Origin: JAFGBH01 sp964430915
GTDB lineage: Bacteria > Desulfobacterota > Syntrophia > Syntrophales > UBA2210
DNA: 22,966 nt
Assembly (NCBI GenBank): GCA_964430915.1
Contig: CAYSHT010000020.1
Span: 1-22,966, forward strand
Direction: 5' to 3'
Shown: positions 1 through 7,035 of the stretch, in pieces
Numbering within the stretch: position 1 is the first letter of the stretch
How the letters are laid out: the number at the start of each line of letters is the position of its first letter
Notes under the pieces: generated by a model
Databases searched by the model: none
Seen by the model: only the letters and a program-made list of their open reading frames with translations
What the model was told of the DNA's origin: nothing
Program-made: the position numbers and the translations under genes

Positions 1-84
1 AAGATCCTCGATTTCCATCTCGCGTATTTCGATGTCGGGTTTCTTGCGCTTACTGGCTGGGTCCTCGTTGTCCTGTGTTTTCAT
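1..84 (-). CDS. 5' end of a possible GNAT-family N-acetyltransferase (partial)
   Basis: An open frame begins with ATG at 84-82 and runs off the window edge, giving 28 codons. A GGAGAG stretch lies about 14 bases upstream, and a charged N-terminal tail precedes the segment IEIREMEIEDL. That segment resembles the first strand and turn of many GNAT acetyltransferases (I-R-x-M-x-x-E-D-L). The acetyl-CoA binding motif would lie outside the window, so the family call rests on a very short match. The gene points away from the repeat block at 150-512, which would lie upstream of it. Confidence 0.42.
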   Translation of the reverse strand, partial: MKTQDNEDPASKRKKPDIEIREMEIEDL

Positions 85-149
85 AAATGGTTCTTTCTCT
101 CCATTACATATAAAGTGGCCTATAATATAACCTCTGTTTTTCGGAATGT

Positions 150-512
150 AAAGGGGATTGGATTGAGGAAAAAGGCACAGAGGGACATAGAGACGAAGGG
201 ACATAGGCACAGTAGCCCGCCGATTTATCGGCAATACCAAAAGAGCCCAATTAATTGGGCAGCTACAATGAATAAAAAAGACTGGATTCCCGATCAGGTC
301 GGGAATGACAGGTGGTACAGGTCGAGAATGACGGAGAAAAAACGAGATTGCCGCGTCCCGATTTCATCGTGACTCGCAATGACAGGGAGTTAAATGAGTA
401 TGTAGCCCGCCGATTTATCGGCAAAGATAGGGGTCATTGCAAGGAGCGGAGCGACGCGGCAATCCCATACAAATAAGATCGAGATTGCTTCGCTTCGCTC
501 GCAATGACGGTG
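150..512. repeat. Composite block of short dyad repeats, copy 1
   Basis: This gene-free stretch is a string of short modules. It opens with a purine-rich GGCACAGAGGGACA-like tract. A two-hairpin module with GTAGC/GCTAC ends follows at 212-267. A dyad CTGGATTCCCGATCAGGTCGG lies near 280-310, and an ATTGCCGCGTCCCGATTTC module with its GCAATGAC arm at 349-383. A half copy of the GTAGC module is at 402-425. GTCATTGC...GCAATCCC is at 434-468, and the palindrome ATTGCTTCGCTTCGCTCGCAAT is near 484-505. The same modules recur in the same order at 7036-7421. The open frame across 115-372 has no ribosome site or recognisable product and is explained by the repeats. Confidence 0.75.
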
Positions 513-630
513 TGGTTAGCCAGATGAATGGTGCAACCACGAATGGCTAATCGGATGTGTCACTTGTGATAGAATTGATACTGATCTTTACCAGTGTCAC
601 GTGCCCTTCCACGTCTCTTTTATTTTCTTC

Positions 631-661
631 TGTATTCTCTCGCTCCTCTTCGTGCTATAAT
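631..661 (+). promoter_or_regulatory. Candidate extended -10 promoter for the coiled-coil gene
   Basis: TATAAT at 656-661 is preceded by TG plus one base, a perfect extended -10 element (TGCTATAAT). No good -35 hexamer is present at 16-18 bp, as is usual for extended -10 promoters. It lies about 68 bp before the ATG at 729. Confidence 0.5.
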
Positions 662-728
662 GCTCTGGTGTCTGATAATTTTTAACAACCTTTTCTTTAT
701 TATGCAGGGGGATCCTAAGGAGGGAACC

Positions 729-1322
729 ATGATTAAAGAGAAAAAAGAATTAATACTTTATCTTACCGGCATCGCTGTTTTATTCATCGCGGGTCTTTTC
801 ATCGGCTACTATGTATGGGGCATCGAACGTGACGAAAAACCCGATTTCACACAATACCTCTCCAAGACCATTGAATACATAGAGTCCCTTGAAAAGTCGA
901 ATCTTGTCCTCACTGAAAAAACAGTCGCGCTGGAGGATCATATCGCCACCATGAGCGATGAGGCAAATGATCCCGCTAAACTGAATGAAGAGATCGATGT
1001 CTTAAAAGAAGAGATCGCGGTGCTTAAAGAGCAAAACACATCGCTCCAATCCACGATAACTGAGAACGGAGAACGCCTGAAAGAAGCCGCAAATTTACAG
1101 GCAGACCACGAGAATTTATTGAGTGAAGCGAAGACTCTTGTCATGCAGAGAGAGGCCCTGCAATCAGCGATTGACGAGAGCAAGAGTTTTATTGAGGAGA
1201 ACGACAGGCTCCAGGGTATCATCGACAAACTTACGAACGATCTTGCTGCGAGTAAGGCTCAGATCGAGGCGGTTCAAGAGGTTGTCACGCCTGAAATCGT
1301 AACCCAGCAGCCGGCACAATAA
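729..1322 (+). CDS. Membrane-anchored coiled-coil protein of unknown function
   Basis: The product is 197 residues. The ATG at 729 was chosen because AAGGAGGG stands 4-5 bases before it; an upstream in-frame start at 594 has no such site. Residues about 6-30 form one hydrophobic helix (LILYLTGIAVLFIAGLFIG) after a lysine-rich start, suggesting an N-in signal anchor. From about residue 40 to 180 the sequence is rich in Glu, Lys, Leu, Gln and Asn, with heptad-like spacing typical of a long coiled coil. The tail is Val/Pro/Gln-rich. No catalytic motif is seen. The topology suggests a periplasmic scaffold or spacer anchored in the inner membrane, but the family was not recognised. It has its own promoter and lies 73 bp before the ycgN-like gene. 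Confidence 0.8.
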   Translation: MIKEKKELILYLTGIAVLFIAGLFIGYYVWGIERDEKPDFTQYLSKTIEYIESLEKSNLVLTEKTVALEDHIATMSDEANDPAKLNEEIDVLKEEIAVLKEQNTSLQSTITENGERLKEAANLQADHENLLSEAKTLVMQREALQSAIDESKSFIEENDRLQGIIDKLTNDLAASKAQIEAVQEVVTPEIVTQQPAQ

Positions 1323-1395
1323 AACTGCGTCACTTCTGGCGTACAAAACGCAGCTTTGCGATACCACGTAATAAGCGGGAACACATTCTACAGGC

Positions 1396-1845
1396 ATGAC
1401 GAAAAAGGAAGAGAAATTCTGGCTTACGAAATCATTTGAAGAGATGACACAGGACGAATGGGAATCCATCTGCGACGGCTGCGGACTATGCTGCCTCCTG
1501 AAACTCGAGGACGAAGATACGAAGCAGATTCACTACACGGGGGTGGCGTGCCGTTACCTCAATCTGGAAACCTGCCGCTGCAGATTCTACGAAGACAGAC
1601 TTAAAGTATTTTCTGAGTGTATTGTCCTAACCCCAGATAATATAGACGATTTCGAGTGGTTACCAGTGACATGCTCCTACCGCCGCCTTGCCGAGGGAAA
1701 GGGACTTGCTAAGTGGCACCACCTTGTATCAGGAGATACTGAGACGGTTCACGATGCGGGCATCTCGATCCGCGGTAAGGTGATCAGCGAGAAATATATT
1801 AAACTGGAAGATCTGGAGGCCTATATCCTGGACGCCGAGATTTAA
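1396..1845 (+). CDS. ycgN: YcgN/YkgJ-type cysteine-cluster protein (UPF0260 family)
   Basis: The 149-residue product matches E. coli YcgN along its length from memory: EWESICDGCGLCC near the start, then VACRYLNLETCRCRFYE, ECIVLTPDNI, FEWLPVTCSYR and a final KVISEKYI segment. Nine cysteines (26, 29, 32, 33, 52, 60, 62, 75, 93) form the expected cluster, thought to bind zinc or an Fe-S centre. The biochemical role of the family is not established. The protein is cytoplasmic, with no signal peptide. The ribosome site before ATG 1396 is weak (only AGG close by). A small inverted repeat, CTGCGT/ACGCAG, lies in the gap before it at 1325-1353. The gene converges with glnQ. Confidence 0.85.
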   Translation: MTKKEEKFWLTKSFEEMTQDEWESICDGCGLCCLLKLEDEDTKQIHYTGVACRYLNLETCRCRFYEDRLKVFSECIVLTPDNIDDFEWLPVTCSYRRLAEGKGLAKWHHLVSGDTETVHDAGISIRGKVISEKYIKLEDLEAYILDAEI

Positions 1846-1885
1846 AACGGCTTTCTTTCACGATTTACAATTTCTTTTAGAAGGA

Positions 1886-2605
1886 TCATACCAGGGCCAG
1901 GAAATTTCTGGTCCGTTCATTCTTCGGGTTGTCGAACATTGCCTGGGGCGTATTTTCTTCCATGATCACCCCTTCATCCATGAAAAGCACCCTGTCTGCC
2001 ACCTCTGCGGCAAATCCCATTTCGTGGGTTACCACCACCATGGTCATGCCCTCATGGGCCAGCCTTTTCATAACATCCAGGACCTCTCCGATCAGCTCCG
2101 GATCGAGTGCGCTGGTGGGTTCGTCAAAGAGAATCGACTTTGGCTTAAGTGCCAGGGAACGGGCAATAGCCACTCGCTGTTTCTGCCCGCCGCTGAGGTT
2201 ATCGGGGTAGACCATCGCCTTGTCACTCAACCCCACCTTCTCCAGAAGCTCCATGCCGAGTTTTTTCGCCTCTTTTCGAGGCATATTTCGCACCTTGATG
2301 GGGCCCAGTGTGACATTATCCAGTACTGTCATATGGGGGAAAAGGTTGAATAACTGAAAAACCATGCCCGTTTCTGCGCGGACATAGTTAAGGTCGGTCT
2401 TTTCATCGGTGACATCAAAGCCGTCAACAATAATGGTGCCTGAGGTAATTTCCTCCAGGCAATTTATACAGCGAAGGAGGGTACTCTTTCCGGAACCGCT
2501 GGGTCCGATGACCACGACAACCTCCCCCGGTGTAATATGAAGATCGACCCCTTTCAAAACCTCAAGGGATCCAAAACTCTTGTGTAAATTATTAATACGT
2601 ATCAT
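1886..2605 (-). CDS. glnQ: Polar amino-acid ABC transporter, ATP-binding protein (GlnQ-like)
   Basis: This 239-residue ATPase powers the importer encoded just upstream. All ABC motifs are present: Walker A GPSGSGKST (34-42), Q-loop Q84, signature LSGGQKQRVAIAR (137-149), Walker B ILFDEP (158-163), D-loop SALD and switch His194. Length and sequence are typical of GlnQ/HisP/ArtP-type PAAT-family ATPases. The ATG at 2605 overlaps the permease stop by one base (TGATG), which suggests translational coupling. It is the last gene of the unit. The substrate cannot be fixed from the ATPase. Confidence 0.93.
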   Translation of the reverse strand: MIRINNLHKSFGSLEVLKGVDLHITPGEVVVVIGPSGSGKSTLLRCINCLEEITSGTIIVDGFDVTDEKTDLNYVRAETGMVFQLFNLFPHMTVLDNVTLGPIKVRNMPRKEAKKLGMELLEKVGLSDKAMVYPDNLSGGQKQRVAIARSLALKPKSILFDEPTSALDPELIGEVLDVMKRLAHEGMTMVVVTHEMGFAAEVADRVLFMDEGVIMEENTPQAMFDNPKNERTRNFLALV

Positions 2606-3273
2606 CAGACAATCTGCATTTTTCTTTCAAACATGTTCAGTAATTTTGCAATGGTCATGGTGAGGACAAGATATATTATGGCAACGGTGAGCCATACCTC
2701 AAAGGCCCTGAAATTGGTGGCGATGATCTCTTGTCCCTGCCTTGTCAGCTCACCGACCCCGATTACCACGAGGAGTGAGGTGTCTTTCAGGCTTATGATA
2801 AACTGGTTTCCCAGGGGCGGTATCATGCGCTTAAAGGCCTGGGGCCAGATAACAAACAACATTGTTTGAAAACGTGAAAGTCCGATTGACCGGCCTGCTT
2901 CGGTCTGGCCTTTGTCGATTGATTGTATGGCACCCCGGACGATTTCCGCGATGTAGGCGCCAGAATTGAGCCCGATTGCGATAATACCGGCAACCAGAGG
3001 GGGTATCCTCATACCGGTAGCAAGGGGCAGACCGAAATAGAGAAATAAAACCTGAACCATTAAGGGGGTACCACGAATGCTCTCGATATATATTCCTGCA
3101 ATTCGCTTTGCATAATTTTTCCTTGATGCTTTGGCCAAGCCTGCCACGGCACCCAGAGTGAACCCAATAAGAAGGCCAAAGAGGGTAATCCATATCGTGA
3201 GTTTCACCCCCTCCAGCAGAATCGGTACCGATTCCCATATAACACTGTACTTAAAAACAAAATGACTATTCAT
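2605..3273 (-). CDS. glnP: Polar amino-acid ABC transporter permease (GlnP-like)
   Basis: The product is a 222-residue inner-membrane permease of the His/Glu/Gln/Arg/opine (PAAT) family. Hydrophobic segments include LTIWITLFGLLIGFTLGAV, a second around VQVLFLYFGLPLA, a third around VAGIIAIGLNSGAYIAEI, and others toward the end. The cytoplasmic EAA loop, which docks on the ATPase, reads EAGRSIGLSRFQTMLF, with GLS in the usual place. ATG 3273 (MNSHFVF) is preferred over the upstream TTG at 3300 because the family usually begins close to the first helix, and the TTG lies inside the hairpin at 3287-3320. The ribosome site is weak (GTGAGCG), consistent with low expression relative to glnH. Confidence 0.9.
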   Translation of the reverse strand: MNSHFVFKYSVIWESVPILLEGVKLTIWITLFGLLIGFTLGAVAGLAKASRKNYAKRIAGIYIESIRGTPLMVQVLFLYFGLPLATGMRIPPLVAGIIAIGLNSGAYIAEIVRGAIQSIDKGQTEAGRSIGLSRFQTMLFVIWPQAFKRMIPPLGNQFIISLKDTSLLVVIGVGELTRQGQEIIATNFRAFEVWLTVAIIYLVLTMTIAKLLNMFERKMQIV

Positions 3274-3286
3274 ACATACACGCTCA

Positions 3287-3320
3287 CAGAGAATCGGCAA
3301 TTGCTATTGCCGATTCTCTG
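3287..3320 (-). promoter_or_regulatory. Strong intercistronic hairpin between glnH and glnP
   Basis: The arms CAGAGAATCGGCAAT (3287-3301) and ATTGCCGATTCTCTG (3306-3320) are perfect complements of 15 bp around the loop TGCT. On the transcribed minus strand no T-run follows, so it is not an ordinary intrinsic terminator. It lies between the binding-protein gene and the permease gene, ending 13 bases before the glnP ATG. Hairpins at this place in importer operons commonly protect the upstream message from 3' decay or lower expression downstream. That role is inferred here. Confidence 0.75.
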
Positions 3321-3404
3321 CACCTTTTCAAATAATAGAGATGTTGAAATGAGTGTCAGTTAAATCAAGGGCCCGTCCGGTGAGACAGGCAGGTGATCAG
3401 CACT

Positions 3405-4145
3405 CTATTTCGGTTCCGTTCCGAACCATTTCTTGTAAATCTTCGCGTATGTCCCGTCTTCCATGAACTTAAGGATGGTGATGCTTACTTTTTCTCTCAG
3501 TTCACTACCCGCGGGGAATGCGATTCCGTAAGGCTGTCCCTGATAGAGGGGGCCTACGGTCGTCACTGCGCCCTTCCCCTCTGTCTTGATGTAGTACAGA
3601 ATGGCAGGGGAATCGAAGATAACCGCATCGGCTCCACCGGTGCCAAGCTCCATGTACGCGCCAACGATATTGGGAAACAACCTAACTTCTTTGGTCGCGA
3701 AACCCTTGACGAAGTCGGCGCTCGTGGTCCCCAGCTTCGTGGCGACAACGACGTCCTTCAGATCTTCTATGCCTTTGATGGTCTTATTGTCGGACCTTAC
3801 CATGAGGAGCAAACCTGAATCGTAGTAGGGATATGCAAAATCAACAACCTCTTCCCGTTTCGATTTAATGGTCATTCCGGCGATAGCAGCGTCGATATTG
3901 CCTGTCTGTAACGCAGGAATCAGGCCATTAAAGTCCATGGGCATCAGTTTGTATTTCAGATCCAGGTCCTTTGCAATCGCGTCCCAAAGATCAATATCAA
4001 AACCGACGTATTTCCCGTCCTGTTTAAACTCGAAGGGCATAAAATTGGTATCACACCCGATCACGAGTTCCTTTGCCTGGGCAGCCATACCAAGACCTGC
4101 CACGACAAGCACAACGACCATAATTATAGTAACTAGTTTTTTCAT
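3405..4145 (-). CDS. glnH: Periplasmic amino-acid-binding protein of the ABC importer (GlnH-like)
   Basis: The product is 246 residues. ATG 4145 (MKKLVT) follows GGAGG by 5 bases, so an in-frame upstream start at 4160 is set aside. Residues 1-24 form a Sec signal peptide (lysines, a long hydrophobic core, AQA cleavage). The mature protein begins KELVIGCDTNFMPFEF and continues YVGFDIDLWDAIAK, the ligand-binding start of solute-binding family 3. MDFNGLIPALQTGNIDAAIAG and KREEVVDFAYPYY follow. The C-terminal end GTYAKIYKKWFG is also typical. It captures polar amino acids in the periplasm and hands them to the permease. The exact ligand is not decided by sequence reading. It lies 112 bp after the KamA-family gene on the same strand. 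Confidence 0.93.
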   Translation of the reverse strand: MKKLVTIIMVVVLVVAGLGMAAQAKELVIGCDTNFMPFEFKQDGKYVGFDIDLWDAIAKDLDLKYKLMPMDFNGLIPALQTGNIDAAIAGMTIKSKREEVVDFAYPYYDSGLLLMVRSDNKTIKGIEDLKDVVVATKLGTTSADFVKGFATKEVRLFPNIVGAYMELGTGGADAVIFDSPAILYYIKTEGKGAVTTVGPLYQGQPYGIAFPAGSELREKVSITILKFMEDGTYAKIYKKWFGTEPK

Positions 4146-4257
4146 ACATGCCTCCGTCATATTTTTTTCCCACCTCTTTTTACCGAGAGGCGAGTGTCAC
4201 AAATAACCAAATTGATACGAACACACAAAAACGGACTTTATATGAATCACTGTGACG

Positions 4258-5331
4258 TTATTCCGGAATATTGGGCCACTTTGTAATCTTACCCTCGTAA
4301 TTTTTCAGCGTGTACTCCTTTTCATCCTTGCCCATAATATAATAATCTGGCATCAGCGGTATTTTGCCAATGTTTGTGGCGATGACATACATGGGCTGCG
4401 CAAGGCCCGTGGTATGGCCCCTGAGGGCATCCCGGATAAGTTCGGCACCCTTTTCCACGGTCGTTCGAAAATGGTCCACACCGGGTGTGGGCTCGCAGTA
4501 AAATACATAATAGGGCCGTATACGAACTGTCAAAAGTTTTTGATGCAACTCCCTGAATGTTTCCACATCATCGTTGATCCCTTTCAAAAGGACCGCCTGG
4601 TTTCCCACATTGACCCCGCAGGAGAGGAGATCGTAGACCGCTTTTGCAGTCTTCTCGGTAATCTCCTTGGGATGATTGCACTGGGTGTTGACCCAGATAG
4701 GAACCCGGTGGTAGCCACTGAGGATCTTCATGAGGCCGCTTGTGATTCGATGGGGCAGGACAACCGGCAACCGTGTGCCGAAACGTATCATCTCTATGTG
4801 AGGAATCTCTCTCAGTTTGCGAATGATATATTCAATTTTATCATCGGAAAGGATAAAGGGATCACCCCCTGTAACGAGAACATCCCTGATTTCCTCATGC
4901 TCGCTGATCCATTGCAGCCCTTCATCAACATCAAGGCGGAGCGTAAGGTTCTGATCCACCACCAGTTCTTTGCGGAAACAGTGTCGGCAGTAATTCGCGC
5001 AGATATCTGTAATAGTAAAGGCAACTCGGTCATGATACTGGCGCGCAATACTGTCGGGCCTGACCTCTTCGGTGTCACGGTTTTCCTTCCAGATAAGATA
5101 GTTTGGAATTCCGTACCGGTTTTCTTTTTCCTTTAATGAGGGAATTACCTGTCTCCTGATGGGACAGGCGGGATCATCAGGGTCCATAAGGGAGGCAAAA
5201 TAGGGGGTTGTCCCCCAGCGGGTATTCAGTGTTGTAATTGCCTCTTCTTCTTCGGGGGTTACATTGATAAACTTTTTCAGCCTATTAAGGGTATTGACAC
5301 TATTCCTCAGTTCCGCAATCCACTCTTCCAC
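4258..5331 (-). CDS. KamA-family radical SAM aminomutase, substrate uncertain
   Basis: This 357-residue protein has the radical SAM cluster CANYCRHC (Cys111, 115, 118), the SAM-binding VTGGDPF (153-159) and FGTRLPVVLPHRIT. It also has WVNTQCNHPKEIT, the PLP-site lysine in IGKIPLMPDY (K323) and the zinc-region LRGHTTG. Such enzymes use SAM, an Fe4S4 cluster and PLP to move an alpha-amino group to the beta carbon. Aligned by eye to clostridial lysine 2,3-aminomutase, the two Asp residues that hold the lysine side chain (D293, D330) correspond to E280 and about A318. The Lys/Asn pair of glutamate 2,3-aminomutase is also absent. Lysine is therefore not assured as substrate. It starts with GTG, 6 bases after AAAGGAG. 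The importer downstream on the same strand might supply its substrate (inference). Confidence 0.88.
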   Translation of the reverse strand: MEEWIAELRNSVNTLNRLKKFINVTPEEEEAITTLNTRWGTTPYFASLMDPDDPACPIRRQVIPSLKEKENRYGIPNYLIWKENRDTEEVRPDSIARQYHDRVAFTITDICANYCRHCFRKELVVDQNLTLRLDVDEGLQWISEHEEIRDVLVTGGDPFILSDDKIEYIIRKLREIPHIEMIRFGTRLPVVLPHRITSGLMKILSGYHRVPIWVNTQCNHPKEITEKTAKAVYDLLSCGVNVGNQAVLLKGINDDVETFRELHQKLLTVRIRPYYVFYCEPTPGVDHFRTTVEKGAELIRDALRGHTTGLAQPMYVIATNIGKIPLMPDYYIMGKDEKEYTLKNYEGKITKWPNIPE

Positions 5332-5621
5332 GAATTATCTCCTTTCTCACGTCAATTGATTCTTCAGGTAAGAAATATAGTCAGATTATCTATCCAGCGC
5401 TATATAAAAGGAGTCAACGATTATTTTGACAAAAGGCAAGTGCTTTGTTCTTTTTCAATATAACCTATCGTAAAAATTAATAACTCCTGGGTAACCGTTA
5501 AGCTCAATTTTATAATGCTCATCAAGCGAATTATCACAATTTCATGTAAAAATCATCTGGAAAAGACATTTCTGTGCCCGCAGTAAGGAGACAAAGATTG
5601 GTGTGTTGTGTTGCGTAAAGA

Positions 5622-5693
5622 ATATCAGCAGTCTACGAAAATGGGTCATGCCCAGAAAGGTAAAATTTTTTGCCTCCTACGTTTTGCTGATAT
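5622..5693. repeat. Inverted repeat with inner hairpin
   Basis: ATATCAGCA (5622-5630) pairs with TGCTGATAT (5685-5693), and CTACG/CGTAG-like bases add to the stem imperfectly. Inside lies a second small hairpin, TGGGTCATGCCCA (5642-5654). It could be a structured RNA, a regulatory dyad or the remnant of a small mobile element. Nothing decides between these. Confidence 0.4.
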
Positions 5694-5710
5694 CATTACA
5701 TTGAAATATT

Positions 5711-5822
5711 TTGAACTGAAGAGCAAGCACATTACCCGCTGCTTGCAGGAAATTTAGCGAACGAAAAAAATACATTTTTCCTTAACAGTCGGAGATGCCC
5801 CGCAACTTGTGACGGGATCTTT
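5711..5822 (-). repeat. Palindromic element, copy B
   Basis: Read on the minus strand this copy carries ACAAGTTGCGGGG, ATCTCCGACTGTTAAGGAAAA, a T-rich stretch, CGTTCGCT, CTGCAAGCAGCGGGTAATG and the end GCTCTTCAGTTCAA. These match the copies at 14695-14808 and 20954-21070 in order and spacing. It lies in the KamA/YchF intergenic region, 50 bases after the ychF-like stop, and breaks no visible gene. Confidence 0.8.
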
Positions 5823-5871
5823 AATTTTGGTATGGGATGAATCGAGATTATTTAAAGGCTGTTATGGGTGC

Positions 5872-6939
5872 TCAGACACTGAAACGGATACCCAGGATAT
5901 CTCCGTCACTTATAACGTATTCCTTCCCTTCAAGTCGAAAGTGACCCTTATCGCGGACGCCCTTTTCTGAGCCACATTCCACAAGTTTTTCGTAGGAAAA
6001 GCATTCTGCTCTGATAAAGCCTCGGGCAAGGTCGGAATGTATCGTTCCTGCTGCATCGAGGGCGGTGTCTCCTCTGTGTATCGTCCATGCCCGCACTTCG
6101 TCGGTACCGACAGTCAGGAAACTGATTAGTCCGAGGAGTTCATAGGCCGAGCGGGTAAGCCTGTCACAGGCAGATTCCTTAATCCCCATATCCTCCATGA
6201 ATATAGCGCCCTCATTATCATCGAGGCTTGAGAGTTCCATTTCGAAGTTCCCGGCAAACTCTATAACCGTAAACCTCTCATCGATTGCGCTTATAAGCGC
6301 GCCGTTCCTGCCGAAATTTGCCTCAGCTGAATTGACAATAACGAGAATCTGTTTTTGTGTAAGATACTGAAATCCCGAAATAATACGCCTTTCTTCAATG
6401 GTAAACTCTATTTCCCTGACGGGCCGGTTTTCATTCAGTGTATCTTCTATCCTGCGGAGGAGTTTCTCCTCTCGCTCGAGTTCGACCGTTTTCTTACCCC
6501 GGCGAAAGGCCTCTTCAATCTTCTCGAGACGGTTTTCGGCAATAATGAGATCTGAAAGGATAAATTCAGTAAGAACCGTGTCAATATCACCAAGCGGATC
6601 AGGCGTTTCGCTGAAACTATCTCCGAAATTCCGGACCACCAGGGCAATGGCATCCATGGTCTTTATGTGTGTCACAAATGACGCAGGCAGGCCCCCGTTT
6701 CGAGATGTCCCTTCGGAAAATCCGACGAAATCGACAATTTCTATCGTCGCAAAGGTAGTCTTTTTCGGCTGATACATCTCGGTAAGTTTATCCACCCGTT
6801 CGTCCGCAACCTCGATGATGGCGATATGGGGCTCCGCCTTCTGACTCGCGTAAGATGTCACTTCAGCCTCGGATTTTGTGAGTGCGTTAAATATTGTCGT
6901 CTTTCCCGAGTTGGGAAGCCCGACGAGTCCGATTTTCAT
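5872..6939 (-). CDS. ychF: YchF-like P-loop GTPase/ATPase with C-terminal TGS-like domain (divergent)
   Basis: The product is 355 residues, close to the 363 of E. coli YchF. It has a P-loop GLPNSGKTT (7-15), a G3 motif DFVGF (70-74), NSAE (203-206) in the place of the NxxE that gives YchF its ATP preference, and a coiled-coil region at about 130-170. The C-terminal part is typical of the family: FLTVGTDEVRAWTI (274-287), AAGTIHSDLARGFIRAE (296-312) and FRLEGKEYVISDGDI (334-348). YchF is a ribosome-associated regulatory ATPase. The switch II segment (FVGFSEGTSRNGG) departs from the usual DIAGLVKGASKGEG, and the usual NYPF-TI region is missing. This may therefore be a divergent paralogue. A TTGACA promoter lies 55-83 bases upstream of the ATG. 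Confidence 0.85.
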   Translation of the reverse strand: MKIGLVGLPNSGKTTIFNALTKSEAEVTSYASQKAEPHIAIIEVADERVDKLTEMYQPKKTTFATIEIVDFVGFSEGTSRNGGLPASFVTHIKTMDAIALVVRNFGDSFSETPDPLGDIDTVLTEFILSDLIIAENRLEKIEEAFRRGKKTVELEREEKLLRRIEDTLNENRPVREIEFTIEERRIISGFQYLTQKQILVIVNSAEANFGRNGALISAIDERFTVIEFAGNFEMELSSLDDNEGAIFMEDMGIKESACDRLTRSAYELLGLISFLTVGTDEVRAWTIHRGDTALDAAGTIHSDLARGFIRAECFSYEKLVECGSEKGVRDKGHFRLEGKEYVISDGDILGIRFSV

Positions 6940-6993
6940 TGTTTTTACCTGGTTGTCGAAACAGTAACGTACCTTCTTTGTTGAAGGCGGCGA

Positions 6994-7022
6994 ACAATAA
7001 GGCGAAATGGTTCATTTGTCAA
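6994..7022 (-). promoter_or_regulatory. Sigma70-type promoter for the ychF-like gene
   Basis: On the minus strand TTGACA (7022-7017) and TATTGT (6999-6994) are separated by exactly 17 bases. The start codon lies 54 bases downstream. The -35 box is perfect and the -10 matches 4 of 6. The composite repeat block begins immediately upstream. Confidence 0.62.
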
Positions 7023-7035
7023 GGGGAAAAGTAAT

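Larger units (their letters stand above)
5332..5871. other. AT-rich intergenic region between the KamA and YchF-like genes
   Basis: No convincing gene lies in these 540 bases. The part nearest the KamA gene is very AT-rich and probably holds its promoter. A TTGACT at 5417-5412 (minus) lacks a well-spaced -10, so no promoter is called. A long inverted repeat lies at 5622-5693 and a palindromic element at 5711-5822. No lysine riboswitch consensus was found upstream of the KamA gene. Confidence 0.6.

Noticed and set aside
1..84. Beta-lysine acetyltransferase (ablB) partner of the KamA gene
   Set aside because: The GNAT start is 4 kb away, faces out of the window, and only 28 codons are visible; no link can be supported.
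115..372. An 85-codon plus-strand frame
   Set aside because: It runs through the dyad-repeat block, has no ribosome site and resembles no protein; the repeats explain it.
150..512. A CRISPR array
   Set aside because: The modules differ in length and sequence, are themselves palindromic, and have no regular spacers; no cas genes are present.
3287..3320. The hairpin as an intrinsic terminator
   Set aside because: No T-run follows the stem on the transcribed minus strand, and the operon clearly continues.
4252..5136. A 294-codon plus-strand frame
   Set aside because: It is opposite the KamA-family gene, which has clear motifs and a ribosome site; the antisense frame has none.
5332..5710. A lysine riboswitch before the KamA gene
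   Set aside because: None of the conserved L-box core motifs could be found on the minus strand.
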